Source: Archangiaceae bacterium
GTDB lineage: Bacteria > Myxococcota > Myxococcia > Myxococcales > Myxococcaceae
DNA length: 64,000 nt
Reading direction: 5' to 3'
Assembly: GCA_016714225.1 (NCBI GenBank)
Contig: JADJNS010000004.1
Span: 372,001-436,000 of the forward strand
How positions within the stretch are numbered: position 1 is the first letter of the stretch; each line of letters starts with the position of its first letter. Shown one piece after another: positions 55,245-63,513 of this stretch. Position numbers and translations under genes: made by a program. Below the pieces are notes generated by a model. The model searched no databases, was not told the origin of the DNA, and saw nothing but the letters and a program-made list of their open reading frames with translations.

Positions 55245-56486
55245 GTGATCGCCGGCCTTGGGGACAAGACCGACTACGTCGCATCGGTGCCGAACGTCGA
55301 TGTGGCGAAGCTGCAGCTGAGCGCCGACGAGCGCGCGCTGTTCGACCGCGTGGGCCGGGCGGCGCAGATCTTTCAGCTCGTCTCGGGCTCGCAGTTCCCC
55401 GAGGCGAAGACCATCGCGCTGCTGCTGTCGCTCAGGGCCAAGGGCGCCATCGTGCCGGCGCGGGTGCAGAAGGGGCAGCAGGCGCCCGGTGTCGGGTCGG
55501 CCGCGGCGCTCGCCGAAGACGTCGACCTGCCCGAAGACAAGAAGAGAGAGATTCTCGCGCTCGAGGCCGCGCTCGAGACCAAGAACCACTACGAGCTGCT
55601 GGGGGTCAAGGTCGGCATGCCCAGCGCCGAGATTCGCGCGGTGTTCTACGAGCTGTCGCGCCGGTACCACCCCGATCGCTTCTTCAAGAAGAACATCGGC
55701 AGCTACCGGGCGCGCATCGAGCACGTGTACCGCAGGCTCTCGGCGGCCTACGAGACGCTCACCGACGACGCCAAGCGCGACGCGTACCTCAAGGCGCACC
55801 CCGAGCTGTCGGTCGACGCGCCGGTGAGATCGATCTCCCGCTCCGAGGTGGCGACCACCCCCGGCGTGACCCCCGCCTCGGTGGGCTCGAGCGCTCCGCA
55901 GACACCCGAAGAGCTGGCGCGCGAGGCCGAACGCCGCGCGCGCCTGTCGAAGCACCCGTACCTGGCCCGGGGGCAGCGCATGAAAGAGCTGCTGGGCCGC
56001 GCCAAAGAGCACATCGACAAGGGCGACTGGGGGCACGCCTTCACCGACGTGCACATGGCCTCGCAGGTCGACCCCACCAATGAAGAGGCCAAACGGCTGC
56101 TGGCGCAGGTGCGGGCCAAGAACGACCAGGCGCGCGCGCAGAACGAGATCGCTCGCGGCCTCGAGCTCATCGAGCAGGGCAACGAGAACGGCGCCCTGTC
56201 GGCCTTCAAGACCGCCTCGAGCATCGATTCCCACAACGCCCGCGCCGCCTACATGGTGGCCAAGCTGATGTGGGACAAGTCTCACGACTCGAAAGACGTG
56301 CTGAACTACGCCCAGCGCGCGGTCGAGAACGACGCGAAGAACCCCGACTACCACGTGCTGGTGGCCCGAATCATGGACCACTCGGGCATGAAGGCCCTGG
56401 CGAAGAAGCACTACGAAGAGGCGTTGAAGCTCGACCCCAAGCATCACGAGGCCAAAAAGCACGTCAAGGGGCGTTGGTCGTTCTAA
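55245..56486 (+). CDS. J-domain protein with C-terminal TPRs
   Basis: 413 residues from GTG 55245. The first 105 residues resemble a small winged-helix or PATAN-like module ending in an acidic helix. The J domain (about 113-180) has the HPD motif at 142-144 (RRYHPDRFF), needed to stimulate Hsp70 ATPase. A 60-residue Ser/Pro linker leads to TPR-like repeats (LLGRAKEHIDKGDWGHAFTD; IARGLELIEQGNENGALSAF; YHVLVARIMDHSGMKALAKK). It lacks the zinc and client domains of DnaJ, so client choice is probably through the TPRs. Co-transcribed with the Hsp70 that follows after 15 bases. Confidence 0.88.
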   Translation: MIAGLGDKTDYVASVPNVDVAKLQLSADERALFDRVGRAAQIFQLVSGSQFPEAKTIALLLSLRAKGAIVPARVQKGQQAPGVGSAAALAEDVDLPEDKKREILALEAALETKNHYELLGVKVGMPSAEIRAVFYELSRRYHPDRFFKKNIGSYRARIEHVYRRLSAAYETLTDDAKRDAYLKAHPELSVDAPVRSISRSEVATTPGVTPASVGSSAPQTPEELAREAERRARLSKHPYLARGQRMKELLGRAKEHIDKGDWGHAFTDVHMASQVDPTNEEAKRLLAQVRAKNDQARAQNEIARGLELIEQGNENGALSAFKTASSIDSHNARAAYMVAKLMWDKSHDSKDVLNYAQRAVENDAKNPDYHVLVARIMDHSGMKALAKKHYEEALKLDPKHHEAKKHVKGRWSF

Positions 56487-56501
56487 GCTCGCTGCTCACG
56501 A

Positions 56502-58343
56502 ATGGCAGAGAAGGAACCGGTCATCGGAATCGACCTCGGCACCACGAACAGCGTGGTGGCGACGGTTCAGGGTGGGGCGCCGGTGGTCATTCGCAACCGC
56601 ACCGGCGCGAACCTCACCCCCTCGGTGGTGGCGGTCTCGAAGACGGGCAAGCGGCTGGTGGGGCAGATCGCCAAGCGGCAGGCGATCACCAACCCGCAAG
56701 ACACGGTGTACGCCGCCAAGCGACTGATCGGCCGCAAGTTCTCGAGCCAGCAGGTGCAAGACTCGCTCAAGGTCTTGAGCTACCAGGTGGTCTGCGGCGA
56801 GCACGACGACATTCGGGTGAAGCTGGGCGGCAAAGACATCTCGCTGCCCGAGATCTCGGCGATGGTGCTGCGCGAGCTGAAGGCCGACGCCGATCAGTAC
56901 TTCGGGCGCCCGGTCACCCGCGCGGTGATCACCGTGCCGGCGTACTTCAACGATGGCCAGCGGCAGGCCACCAAAGATGCGGGCCGCATCGCCGGGCTCG
57001 ACGTGCTGCGCATCGTCAACGAGCCGACCGCGGCGGCGCTGGCCTACGGCTTCGGCAAGACGGTGAACGGCAAGATCACCGTCTTCGACCTGGGGGGCGG
57101 CACCTTCGACGTGAGCGTGCTCGAGGTCGGCAACGGGGTCTTCGACGTCATCGCCACCGGAGGCGACACGTACCTGGGCGGCGAAGACTTCGACAACCGC
57201 ATCATCGAGTGGCTGGTGATGGGCTTCGCGAAAGAGCACGGCGTCGATCTGCGCAAAGACCGCATGGCGCTGCAGCGGCTCAAAGACGCCGCCGAGAAGG
57301 CGAAGATCGAGCTCTCGACCGTCAAGGAGACGCAGATCAACCTGCCGTTCATCTGCACGCCTCCGGGGGGCGGCGCGGCGCTGCACCTTCAGAAGGCGCT
57401 CACCCGCGAGAAGCTCGAAGAGCTGGTCAATGATCTGGTCGACAGGTGCATCACCCACTGCGACCTGGTCTTGGGCGAAGCGAAGGTGAAGCAGAATGAT
57501 CTCAAAGAGATGATTCTGGTCGGCGGCATGACCCGCATGCCCCGGGTGGTCGAGGCGGTGAAGAAGTACTTCAAGCGCGACCCCTGCAAGGGCGTGCACC
57601 CCGACGAGGTGGTGGCGCTGGGCGCCGCGGTACAGGCCGACGCGCTCACCAGCGAAGAGTCGCAGGTGCTGCTGCTCGACGTGACACCGCAGTCGCTGGG
57701 AGTCGCGATCGCCGGTGGCTACGTGCGGCGGCTGATTCCCAAGAACACCACCGTGCCCACCTCGGTCACCGAGCTGTTCAACACCTCGAAGGACGAGCAG
57801 ACCACGGTGAAGATCATGGTGCTGCAGGGTGAGGCCGAGCTCGCGCACCAGAACGAGCTGCTCGGCGAGTTCATCTTGACCGGGCTGCGCAAGGCGAAGC
57901 GCGGTGAGGTCGAGATCGAGGTCACCTTCGAGATCAACTCCGAGGGCATCGTCTCGGTCGCGGCGCGCGACAAAGAGACCGGCCAGAAGCAGTCGATCAC
58001 CGTCACCGCCTCGGGCGGGCTCACCGAAGCCGAGCTGCAGCGCATCTTGGAAGAGCAGGGCGACTACATGCTCGAGGCGCGCGTCTCGGACGAGCTGAAG
58101 AACAAGCGCAACGAGCTCGACGCGGTGATGAAAGAGGTCTCCGAGATGCTGCCCCGGGTGCAGAAGGTCACCGAGGGCTCCGAGTTCGGCGTCGACGCGA
58201 TCGCCAAGGCGGTGAAGGGGCTCGAGTCGGCGCGCCGCGCGCGTGAGCAGGGCAACCTCGCCTCGGTCACCGAGGCCGTCGACACCTTGAACCGCACGCT
58301 GAACCTCTTCAGGGGAGTGATTCAGAGGATCGGCACGCGGTGA
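56502..58343 (+). CDS. Hsp70 (DnaK paralogue)
   Basis: 613 residues. ATPase domain: GIDLGTTNSVVATV, VPAYFNDGQRQATKDAG, IVNEPTAAALAYG, FDLGGGTFDVSVL and VGGMTRMPRVVEAV. The substrate domain has LLDVTPQSLGVAIAGG. The C-terminal lid is shortened and no EEVD-like or acidic tail is present, so it is about 25 residues shorter than housekeeping DnaK. No grpE or canonical dnaJ is adjacent, which marks it as a specialised paralogue; myxobacterial Hsp70 paralogues SglK and StkA are known in motility and exopolysaccharide control. Overlaps the next gene by 4 bases. Confidence 0.93.
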   Translation: MAEKEPVIGIDLGTTNSVVATVQGGAPVVIRNRTGANLTPSVVAVSKTGKRLVGQIAKRQAITNPQDTVYAAKRLIGRKFSSQQVQDSLKVLSYQVVCGEHDDIRVKLGGKDISLPEISAMVLRELKADADQYFGRPVTRAVITVPAYFNDGQRQATKDAGRIAGLDVLRIVNEPTAAALAYGFGKTVNGKITVFDLGGGTFDVSVLEVGNGVFDVIATGGDTYLGGEDFDNRIIEWLVMGFAKEHGVDLRKDRMALQRLKDAAEKAKIELSTVKETQINLPFICTPPGGGAALHLQKALTREKLEELVNDLVDRCITHCDLVLGEAKVKQNDLKEMILVGGMTRMPRVVEAVKKYFKRDPCKGVHPDEVVALGAAVQADALTSEESQVLLLDVTPQSLGVAIAGGYVRRLIPKNTTVPTSVTELFNTSKDEQTTVKIMVLQGEAELAHQNELLGEFILTGLRKAKRGEVEIEVTFEINSEGIVSVAARDKETGQKQSITVTASGGLTEAELQRILEEQGDYMLEARVSDELKNKRNELDAVMKEVSEMLPRVQKVTEGSEFGVDAIAKAVKGLESARRAREQGNLASVTEAVDTLNRTLNLFRGVIQRIGTR

Positions 58344-59962
58344 GCGCGCAGCGGGCCAGCCAGCTGGTCGAGGCGGGGCTGTGGCTTCGACTCTCGGGAG
58401 ACCACGAGGGGGCGCGCCGTTTGTTCGAGCAGGCGCTCAAGCTCGACGCCAGCAACGAGCGCGCCCGCCAGCTGCTCGAGGCTCCGCCGCCCAGCGCGTC
58501 GGCGCCCGGCGCCGCCACCCAATCGACGATGGATCTCGACTGGGGCATGGCGACCGGGCGCACCGAGACGCCACCTCCGATTCCTCCCGAGGCGCCCACC
58601 GCGCCCAACCCGCCACCGGCCGTGCCGAAGAGCGACACCCGGCCGTTCGGAGCGGGCGCGGCCCCTGGTACCCACACCGTGCGGCTGGGCGAGACCGAGC
58701 TGCCCGAGCTCCCCCGACGTGCCGCGCTTCGAAGACCCTCACGACGAGATCCAGATTCTCGGTGGCGACGAGCCGCTCGAGAGCTCGACGCTGGTGTTCG
58801 GCATGAGCGGGGTGCCGGTGCCTCCGGCGCCACCTTTGGCCGGGGCTCCCACCAGCAGCACCATGGTCTTCGGCAGCAACAAGGGTGCGCCGCCGTCTAT
58901 CGCTCCAGTGACCTCGGGGCCTCCCTCGTCGAGCACGCTGGTGTTCGGCAGCCACCGCGAGCCGCCGTCGATCGCTCCGGTGACGTCAGGGCCTCCCTCG
59001 TCGAGCACGTTGGTGTTCGGCAACCATCGGGAGCCGCCGTCGATCGCCCCGGTGACCCCAGGGCAGGGCCCCAGCACGCTGGTGTTCGGGAGCAGCAAAG
59101 AACCGAGCCCACTGCCGCCGCAGGGCCCCAGCACGCTGGTGTTCGGCCGGAGCGGCGGTGGCGGGGGCCCCCAGAACCCCTTCGAGCCTCCGCCGCTCAA
59201 CGACGAGCCCGACACGCTGGTGTTCGGCTCGGCGCTGGGCGCGCCGCTGCCGCCTCCCCCGCTCCCAGCCGAGAAGATGCGTCGATCTCCGAGCCGGGGG
59301 CGCCGTCGTTCGACGTCGACATGGGCGAGCCCGACGCCTCGCCCGAGCCGGCGCCCCTGAAGCCCAGCAGCACGCTGTCGTTCAACTTCGACGACATGCT
59401 GAGCGGGCCGCCGGGGCCGGTGCCTTCGCCGCCGATTCCGGGTGACGGCACCCAGACCGCGTGGGATCGCTCGAACCCCCGCATCGACATCTCGCAGATC
59501 GGCCCGGGCGAGGGCGGTGGGTTCGACCTCATCTCCGCGGCGCCGCCGCCCGCGAAGCAGCGCAGCCCCGCCCAGCTGCGCGAAGAGGTGAGCACCCTGC
59601 TCAGCGGCGCGAAAGACCTGCTCGATCTCGACGATCACTCGGGCGCGATGGAGCTCATCAACAAGGCGCTCGAGCTCGACCCGCAAGATCTCGCCGCGCT
59701 CAAGCTCAAAGACCGCAGCGAGTCGACCCTGCAGGCGATGTTCGAGTCGAAGTTGGGCGACATGGCCCAGACCCCGCGGGTGAAGCTGAAAGACGACGAG
59801 ATCATCTGGCTCAACCTCGATCACCGCGCCGGCTTCGTGCTCGCCCAGATCGACGGCAGCGTCTCGTTCGAAGATCTCTTCGCGGTGAGCGGCATGTCGC
59901 GCCTCGACACCGCGCGCATTCTCGCGCAGTTGGTGGAAGAGGGCGTGATCAGCAAAGGCTGA
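58340..59962 (+). CDS. TPR / TLVFG-repeat protein (two C-run frame changes)
   Basis: The open frame runs 540 residues, but the centre only makes sense in another frame between two C5 runs (58711-58715 and 59256-59260). With one C fewer at the first and one more at the second, the reading is continuous. The corrected protein has an N-terminal TPR (ASQLVEAGLWLRLSGDHEGA), a long Pro/Ser-rich region with seven TLVFG-type repeats, and a helical segment (LLSGAKDLLDLDDHSGAMEL). It ends in a winged-helix-like domain (VSFEDLFAVSGMSRLDTARI) seen in other myxobacterial regulators. No enzyme motif. It is translationally coupled to the Hsp70 gene, so it is probably its partner. Confidence 0.7.
   Translation: MSAQRASQLVEAGLWLRLSGDHEGARRLFEQALKLDASNERARQLLEAPPPSASAPGAATQSTMDLDWGMATGRTETPPPIPPEAPTAPNPPPAVPKSDTRPFGAGAAPGTHTVRLGETELPELPRRAALRRPSRRDPDSRWRRAARELDAGVRHERGAGASGATFGRGSHQQHHGLRQQQGCAAVYRSSDLGASLVEHAGVRQPPRAAVDRSGDVRASLVEHVGVRQPSGAAVDRPGDPRAGPQHAGVREQQRTEPTAAAGPQHAGVRPERRWRGPPEPLRASAAQRRARHAGVRLGAGRAAAASPAPSREDASISEPGAPSFDVDMGEPDASPEPAPLKPSSTLSFNFDDMLSGPPGPVPSPPIPGDGTQTAWDRSNPRIDISQIGPGEGGGFDLISAAPPPAKQRSPAQLREEVSTLLSGAKDLLDLDDHSGAMELINKALELDPQDLAALKLKDRSESTLQAMFESKLGDMAQTPRVKLKDDEIIWLNLDHRAGFVLAQIDGSVSFEDLFAVSGMSRLDTARILAQLVEEGVISKG
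58785..59228 (+). repeat. Seven-copy TLVFG repeat array
   Basis: In the corrected frame, T-(L/M)-V-F-G occurs seven times, at about 58785, 58857, 58932, 59004, 59073, 59128 and 59211. The central three copies are near-perfect 72- to 75-base tandem repeats (SSTLVFGSHREPPSIAPVT). The outer copies are degenerate, and weaker relatives occur before and after (STMDLDWG, STLSFNFD). Confidence 0.85.
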
Positions 59963-59992
59963 AGCGAGCTCGGCCCGACCTGGGCCCTGCCT

Positions 59993-60454
59993 CTACCCGT
60001 GACGAATCACGGCGAGCCACCGGCCGCGCACCACCACCTTGCCGTGCTGGTTCTTCGACTCGGTGACCACGGTCACGAAGTCTTTCGCCTGCTTCTCGAA
60101 GATGTCGGTGATCTCACCGGTGCTGGTGATCACGTCGCCCGGGCGCACCGGCTCGAAGAACTCGTATTCCTGCTCGCCGTGCACCAGCATCAAGAGGTTG
60201 ATGCCCAGCTTGGGGTCGGTGACCGCGAGCCCGAACGGCGCGATCGCGAACACGTTGCAGAACGAGGGGAAGCCGACGATCTCTCTGCCCTGCCACAGCT
60301 GCGGCAAGAGGCTTGTGGGCGCGCCAGTGCCGGTGAACCCCATCGAGGGCACCCCGCCGCCCACCGCGTAGGCGAACTCGCGCAGCTTCTCGGCGCCGAT
60401 CTCGTAGGTGGTCGGGCCGTACTTGCTACCGATGTGCTTCTTGTCGATGGGCAT
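59993..60454 (-). CDS. MaoC-like dehydratase subunit (HadA-like)
   Basis: 153 residues from ATG 60454. Hot-dog fold of the FAS1-type dehydratase N domain: FAYAVGGGVPSMGF, FPSFCNVFAIAPF, VHGEQEYEFFEPVRPGDVI and FVTVVTESKNQHGKVVV. It lacks the catalytic D/H motif of MaoC, which the next gene supplies. Together they match two-subunit 3-hydroxyacyl dehydratases such as HadA-HadB of mycobacteria. Lies 5 bases after the HadB-like gene. Confidence 0.82.
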   Translation of the reverse strand: MPIDKKHIGSKYGPTTYEIGAEKLREFAYAVGGGVPSMGFTGTGAPTSLLPQLWQGREIVGFPSFCNVFAIAPFGLAVTDPKLGINLLMLVHGEQEYEFFEPVRPGDVITSTGEITDIFEKQAKDFVTVVTESKNQHGKVVVRGRWLAVIRHG

Positions 60455-60459
60455 TTTGT

Positions 60460-60852
60460 TCAGACCCTCACTTCGACGACCGCGCCCTTGAGCACGTCTT
60501 CGCCTTTCTGGTTCTTCGCCGCGACCTCGACCACCGCCCGGCCGTTCGCCACTTCGGTCACCTTGCCGGTGTAGGTGATGGTGTCGTCGATCATCACCGG
60601 CCGGCTGAAGCGCACCTTTACCTTGGCGATGCGGGTGGCGTCTTCGACGTGGTTCACCACGCTCTCGACCGCCCACGACAGCGTGCACAAGCCCTGCAGA
60701 ATCGGCCCGCCCAGGCCCGCCGCCTTGCCCGCATCGGCGTCGATGTGAATCGGGTTGAAGTCGCCGGAAGCGGCCGCGTAGTAGATCGGCCGGTACTTGT
60801 CGCACTCACGCACGTGCGTGAACGTGTCGCCCACCGAGAGTTGTTTCGCCAT
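60460..60852 (-). CDS. MaoC-like dehydratase catalytic subunit (HadB-like)
   Basis: 130 residues. The hydratase-2 motif YYAAASGDFNPIHIDADAGK contains the catalytic Asp and His; GPILQGLCTLSWAV and VKVRFSRPVMIDDTI are further family blocks. It dehydrates (R)-3-hydroxyacyl-CoA or -ACP, most likely as a heterodimer with the protein encoded just downstream. With the reductase-like gene next to it, this suggests lipid-chain synthesis or modification. Confidence 0.88.
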   Translation of the reverse strand: MAKQLSVGDTFTHVRECDKYRPIYYAAASGDFNPIHIDADAGKAAGLGGPILQGLCTLSWAVESVVNHVEDATRIAKVKVRFSRPVMIDDTITYTGKVTEVANGRAVVEVAAKNQKGEDVLKGAVVEVRV

Positions 60853-60870
60853 GCGTGACGGCTAGCCGAT

Positions 60871-61974
60871 TCAGGCCGGTCGGTCGAGCGGATCATCGAC
60901 CTCGGCCGAGTCTCGGCCCTTCGCGTAGTGCTCTTTGGCGTAGTCGACCAGCTTGCCGAGGTAGCTCGAGAGCGGCGGGCAGCGCACGCCCGTGCCATCG
61001 AGCAGCTCGAGCGCGGTGTGGCAGTTGTAGAGCGCGAGGTGGTTCACGTAGTTGATCGCCGCGCGCTGGGGCCGCGCCAGCTTCTCGATGCCCGGCAGCC
61101 GCAAGAGCGCGTCGGCGGCGCGAGCCGAGAGGTTGAAGCGGGGCAGCCGCTTGTTCGCCTTCTGCGCGATCAGCTCGTACACCCGCCGCGCGCTCATCGG
61201 GTTGGGGTCGACCAGGTGCACCGTGCGGCCCTTCGCGGCCTCGTTGCGCGACAGCGCCCACACCGCCTTCACCACGAAGTCGACCGGCACCACGTTGAGC
61301 GGCGCCACCCCGTTGCCGGGCAGCGGCAGCGGCACCACCAGCGGAGACAGCACCAGCACCATGCCCAGGTAGTAGGGACCCTCGAAGCGGTCGATCTCAC
61401 CGGTCTGCGAGTCGCCCACCACCGTCGAGGGGCGGTAGACGGTCACCGGCAGCTGCGCCGCGGCGCGCTGAACGATCTTCTCGGCCTCGAACTTGGTCTC
61501 TTCGTACGCGTTGCGAAACTGCTGCCCGAGGTCGAGCTCGTCTTCGGCGATGACTCCCACCCGGTCGCCCGACACGTAGGTGGTGGAGAAGTAGTTGAAG
61601 CGGTGCAGCTTCTGGCAGTCGCGCCCCAGCTCGAGCACGTTGCGCGTTCCGCCCACGTTCACCCGCTGCGCCACCTCTTGCGGCATGCCCAGGTACGAGA
61701 TGGCCGCGAGGTGAAAGATGTCGGTCACCGACTCGCACAGGCGGCGGTACTCGTCTCCGGCCAGGCCCAGGTGCATGTCGACGATGTCGCCGGCCAGCAG
61801 CTCGATGGGCGCGCCCTTGAGCTGGTGCACATAGCCCGCGGCCTCTTTCAAGAACTTGGGCTGCACCAGCAGGTAGATGCGGCCCGAAGGGTCGCTCTCG
61901 GCGATGTGACGCACCAGCCGCTTGCCGATGAAGCCGGGGTAGCCGGTGATGAAGTAGGTGTTCCCCTCGCTCAC
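60871..61974 (-). CDS. SDR of the fatty acyl reductase / NAD_binding_4 type
   Basis: 367 residues from GTG 61974. NAD(P) motif ITGYPGFIGKRLVRHI, catalytic YEETK (NAYEETKFEAEKI), VYRPSTVVGDSQTGE and VPVDFVVKAVWAL match the extended SDR family with fatty acyl-CoA reductases and thioester reductase domains. Likely to reduce acyl-CoA to alcohol or aldehyde, or act on a sugar nucleotide; the neighbouring MaoC pair favours an acyl substrate. The start follows the coaE stop directly (TGAGTG). Confidence 0.8.
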   Translation of the reverse strand: MSEGNTYFITGYPGFIGKRLVRHIAESDPSGRIYLLVQPKFLKEAAGYVHQLKGAPIELLAGDIVDMHLGLAGDEYRRLCESVTDIFHLAAISYLGMPQEVAQRVNVGGTRNVLELGRDCQKLHRFNYFSTTYVSGDRVGVIAEDELDLGQQFRNAYEETKFEAEKIVQRAAAQLPVTVYRPSTVVGDSQTGEIDRFEGPYYLGMVLVLSPLVVPLPLPGNGVAPLNVVPVDFVVKAVWALSRNEAAKGRTVHLVDPNPMSARRVYELIAQKANKRLPRFNLSARAADALLRLPGIEKLARPQRAAINYVNHLALYNCHTALELLDGTGVRCPPLSSYLGKLVDYAKEHYAKGRDSAEVDDPLDRPA

Positions 61975-62565
61975 TCAAGACACCTCTTGCCACACCTTCG
62001 CGACCTGCGCTCGGGTGGCCTCGAGCGAGCCGCCGTTGTCGACCACCCAGGTGGCGTAGCGCCGCTTCTCGTCGAGCGGCAGCTGTGAGGCGATGCGGGC
62101 CAGCGCCTCGTCGCGCGAGAGCCCGTTGCGCTGCATCAGGCGCTGCAGCTGCACCTCGGGCGGGGCCACCACCAGGAGCACCCCGTTCATCGCCTCGTGC
62201 AGCCGGTTCTCGATCAGCAGCGCCGCGTCGTAGAACACCACCCTGGCCCCGGCCTCGAACGCTGCGCTGCTGCGCTCGATCATCAGCGCCCCGATGCGCG
62301 GGTGGGTGATCGCATCGAGGGCCTTTCGCTCGGCGGCAGAGTGAAAGATGTGCTCGCCCAGCCGCTTGCGGTCGAGCGTGCCGTCTTGGGCGATGGCATC
62401 GGGCCAGCGCGCCGCGATCTCTTGCAGCGCCGGCCCACCCGGCGCCACCACCTCACGGGCCAGCTGGTCGGCGTCGATCACCACCGCGCCCAACTCACGC
62501 AGCATCTGGGTCACCGTGCTCTTGCCGGTGGCGATGCCGCCGGTGAGGCCCACCACCCGGCTCAC
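61975..62565 (-). CDS. coaE: Dephospho-CoA kinase
   Basis: Last step of coenzyme A synthesis. P-loop GLTGGIATGKSTV (7-19), VIDADQLAREVV, ITHPRIGALM and FYDAALLIENRLHEAM are all family blocks. 196 residues from GTG 62565, which overlaps the stop of the upstream gene by 4 bases (GTGA). Confidence 0.95.
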   Translation of the reverse strand: MSRVVGLTGGIATGKSTVTQMLRELGAVVIDADQLAREVVAPGGPALQEIAARWPDAIAQDGTLDRKRLGEHIFHSAAERKALDAITHPRIGALMIERSSAAFEAGARVVFYDAALLIENRLHEAMNGVLLVVAPPEVQLQRLMQRNGLSRDEALARIASQLPLDEKRRYATWVVDNGGSLEATRAQVAKVWQEVS

Positions 62566-63008
62566 TTCTTCTCCGGCAGAAACGCGAAGGTCTGCACCGT
62601 CTTGCCGTCGGGGTTGAAGAACACCGCCAGCCCCAGCCTCACGTACGTGACGTACGCGCGGGTGGGGTCGTCGTGCTTCAAGTAGCAGGGCCGGTCGGGC
62701 GCCTCGGGAACCTCGAGCGTGCACGCCGGGCCGTAGGCGCTCGCGATCTGCGGCAGGGTGAGCACCGGCTCGGGGAACACGTCGATGCGCTCGACCACGC
62801 CGCTCTTGGGCTCGACGCGGAACTGGGTCTGGGTGGTGCCCTTGATCAGCTTGCCCTTCTGGTACGCCAGCACCTCGCGGCCGGCGGCGGTCACCACCTT
62901 GCTGGGCTCACCGAAGCGCTTGAGCACGTCGTCGCGGGTCGACACACCGGGGGTGATGCCGTTCCACGGCTTGGCGAGCACCAGGTTGAGCAGCGCGAGG
63001 GTGAGCAT
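62562..63008 (-). CDS. Small exported hypothetical protein
   Basis: 148 residues from ATG 63008 (GGAGG and AAGAAGAG upstream). The signal peptide is MLTLALLNLVLA. The mature part (WNGITPGVSTRDDVLKRFGEP) resembles the small-outer-membrane-lipoprotein (SmpA/OmlA-like) fold, in which GxTxxDVxxxFGxP begins the domain. The rest is strand-rich with a cysteine pair (PACTLEV ... RPCYLKH). Role unknown; overlaps coaE by 4 bases. Confidence 0.65.
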   Translation of the reverse strand: MLTLALLNLVLAKPWNGITPGVSTRDDVLKRFGEPSKVVTAAGREVLAYQKGKLIKGTTQTQFRVEPKSGVVERIDVFPEPVLTLPQIASAYGPACTLEVPEAPDRPCYLKHDDPTRAYVTYVRLGLAVFFNPDGKTVQTFAFLPEKK

Positions 63009-63051
63009 CTCTTCTTGGCCTCCATGTTTACCGTTTGAGGTATGAGGAGTC

Positions 63052-63513
63052 ATGGCGAAGTGGTTGATGTTCGTCGTTTGCATCGCGGCCTCGGCGGCCC
63101 TGGGGTACGGCTACCTCGGCGCCGAGAGCTGCCAGGGCTGCCACCCCGACGCGTACGCCGCCTGGCGCACCTCGGCGCACTCGCGCGCCAAAGAGACGCT
63201 GTCGGCGGCCCAGCAGAAAGACGCGCGCTGCCTGTCGTGCCACTCGCCGGCCGAGGCCGAGCAGCAGGTGGTGAACGTGAGCTGCGAGAGCTGTCACGGC
63301 GGCGGCCAGTACTACTCGGCGCGCTACGTGATGAAAGACCCCGAGCTGGCGCGGCTGGTGGGCCTGGTCGACCCCTCCGAGAAGGGGTGCCGCACCTGTC
63401 ACGACGCCTCGTCGCCCTCGCTCAAGCCGTTCGACTTCGTCACCAAGTTGAAGGCCATCGACCACTGGACGGTCGAGCGCAACAAGCGCAGCGGCGCACC
63501 GGCGGAAAGATGA
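63052..63513 (+). CDS. Tetrahaem c-type cytochrome
   Basis: 153 residues from ATG 63052 (GAGGAG upstream). The signal anchor MAKWLMFVVCIAASAALGYG is followed by four CxxCH motifs: CQGCH, CLSCH, CESCH and CRTCH. Spacing resembles the cytochrome c-554/NrfB group of the periplasm, used to carry electrons to terminal reductases. Its stop overlaps the engB start (ATGA). Confidence 0.9.
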   Translation: MAKWLMFVVCIAASAALGYGYLGAESCQGCHPDAYAAWRTSAHSRAKETLSAAQQKDARCLSCHSPAEAEQQVVNVSCESCHGGGQYYSARYVMKDPELARLVGLVDPSEKGCRTCHDASSPSLKPFDFVTKLKAIDHWTVERNKRSGAPAER

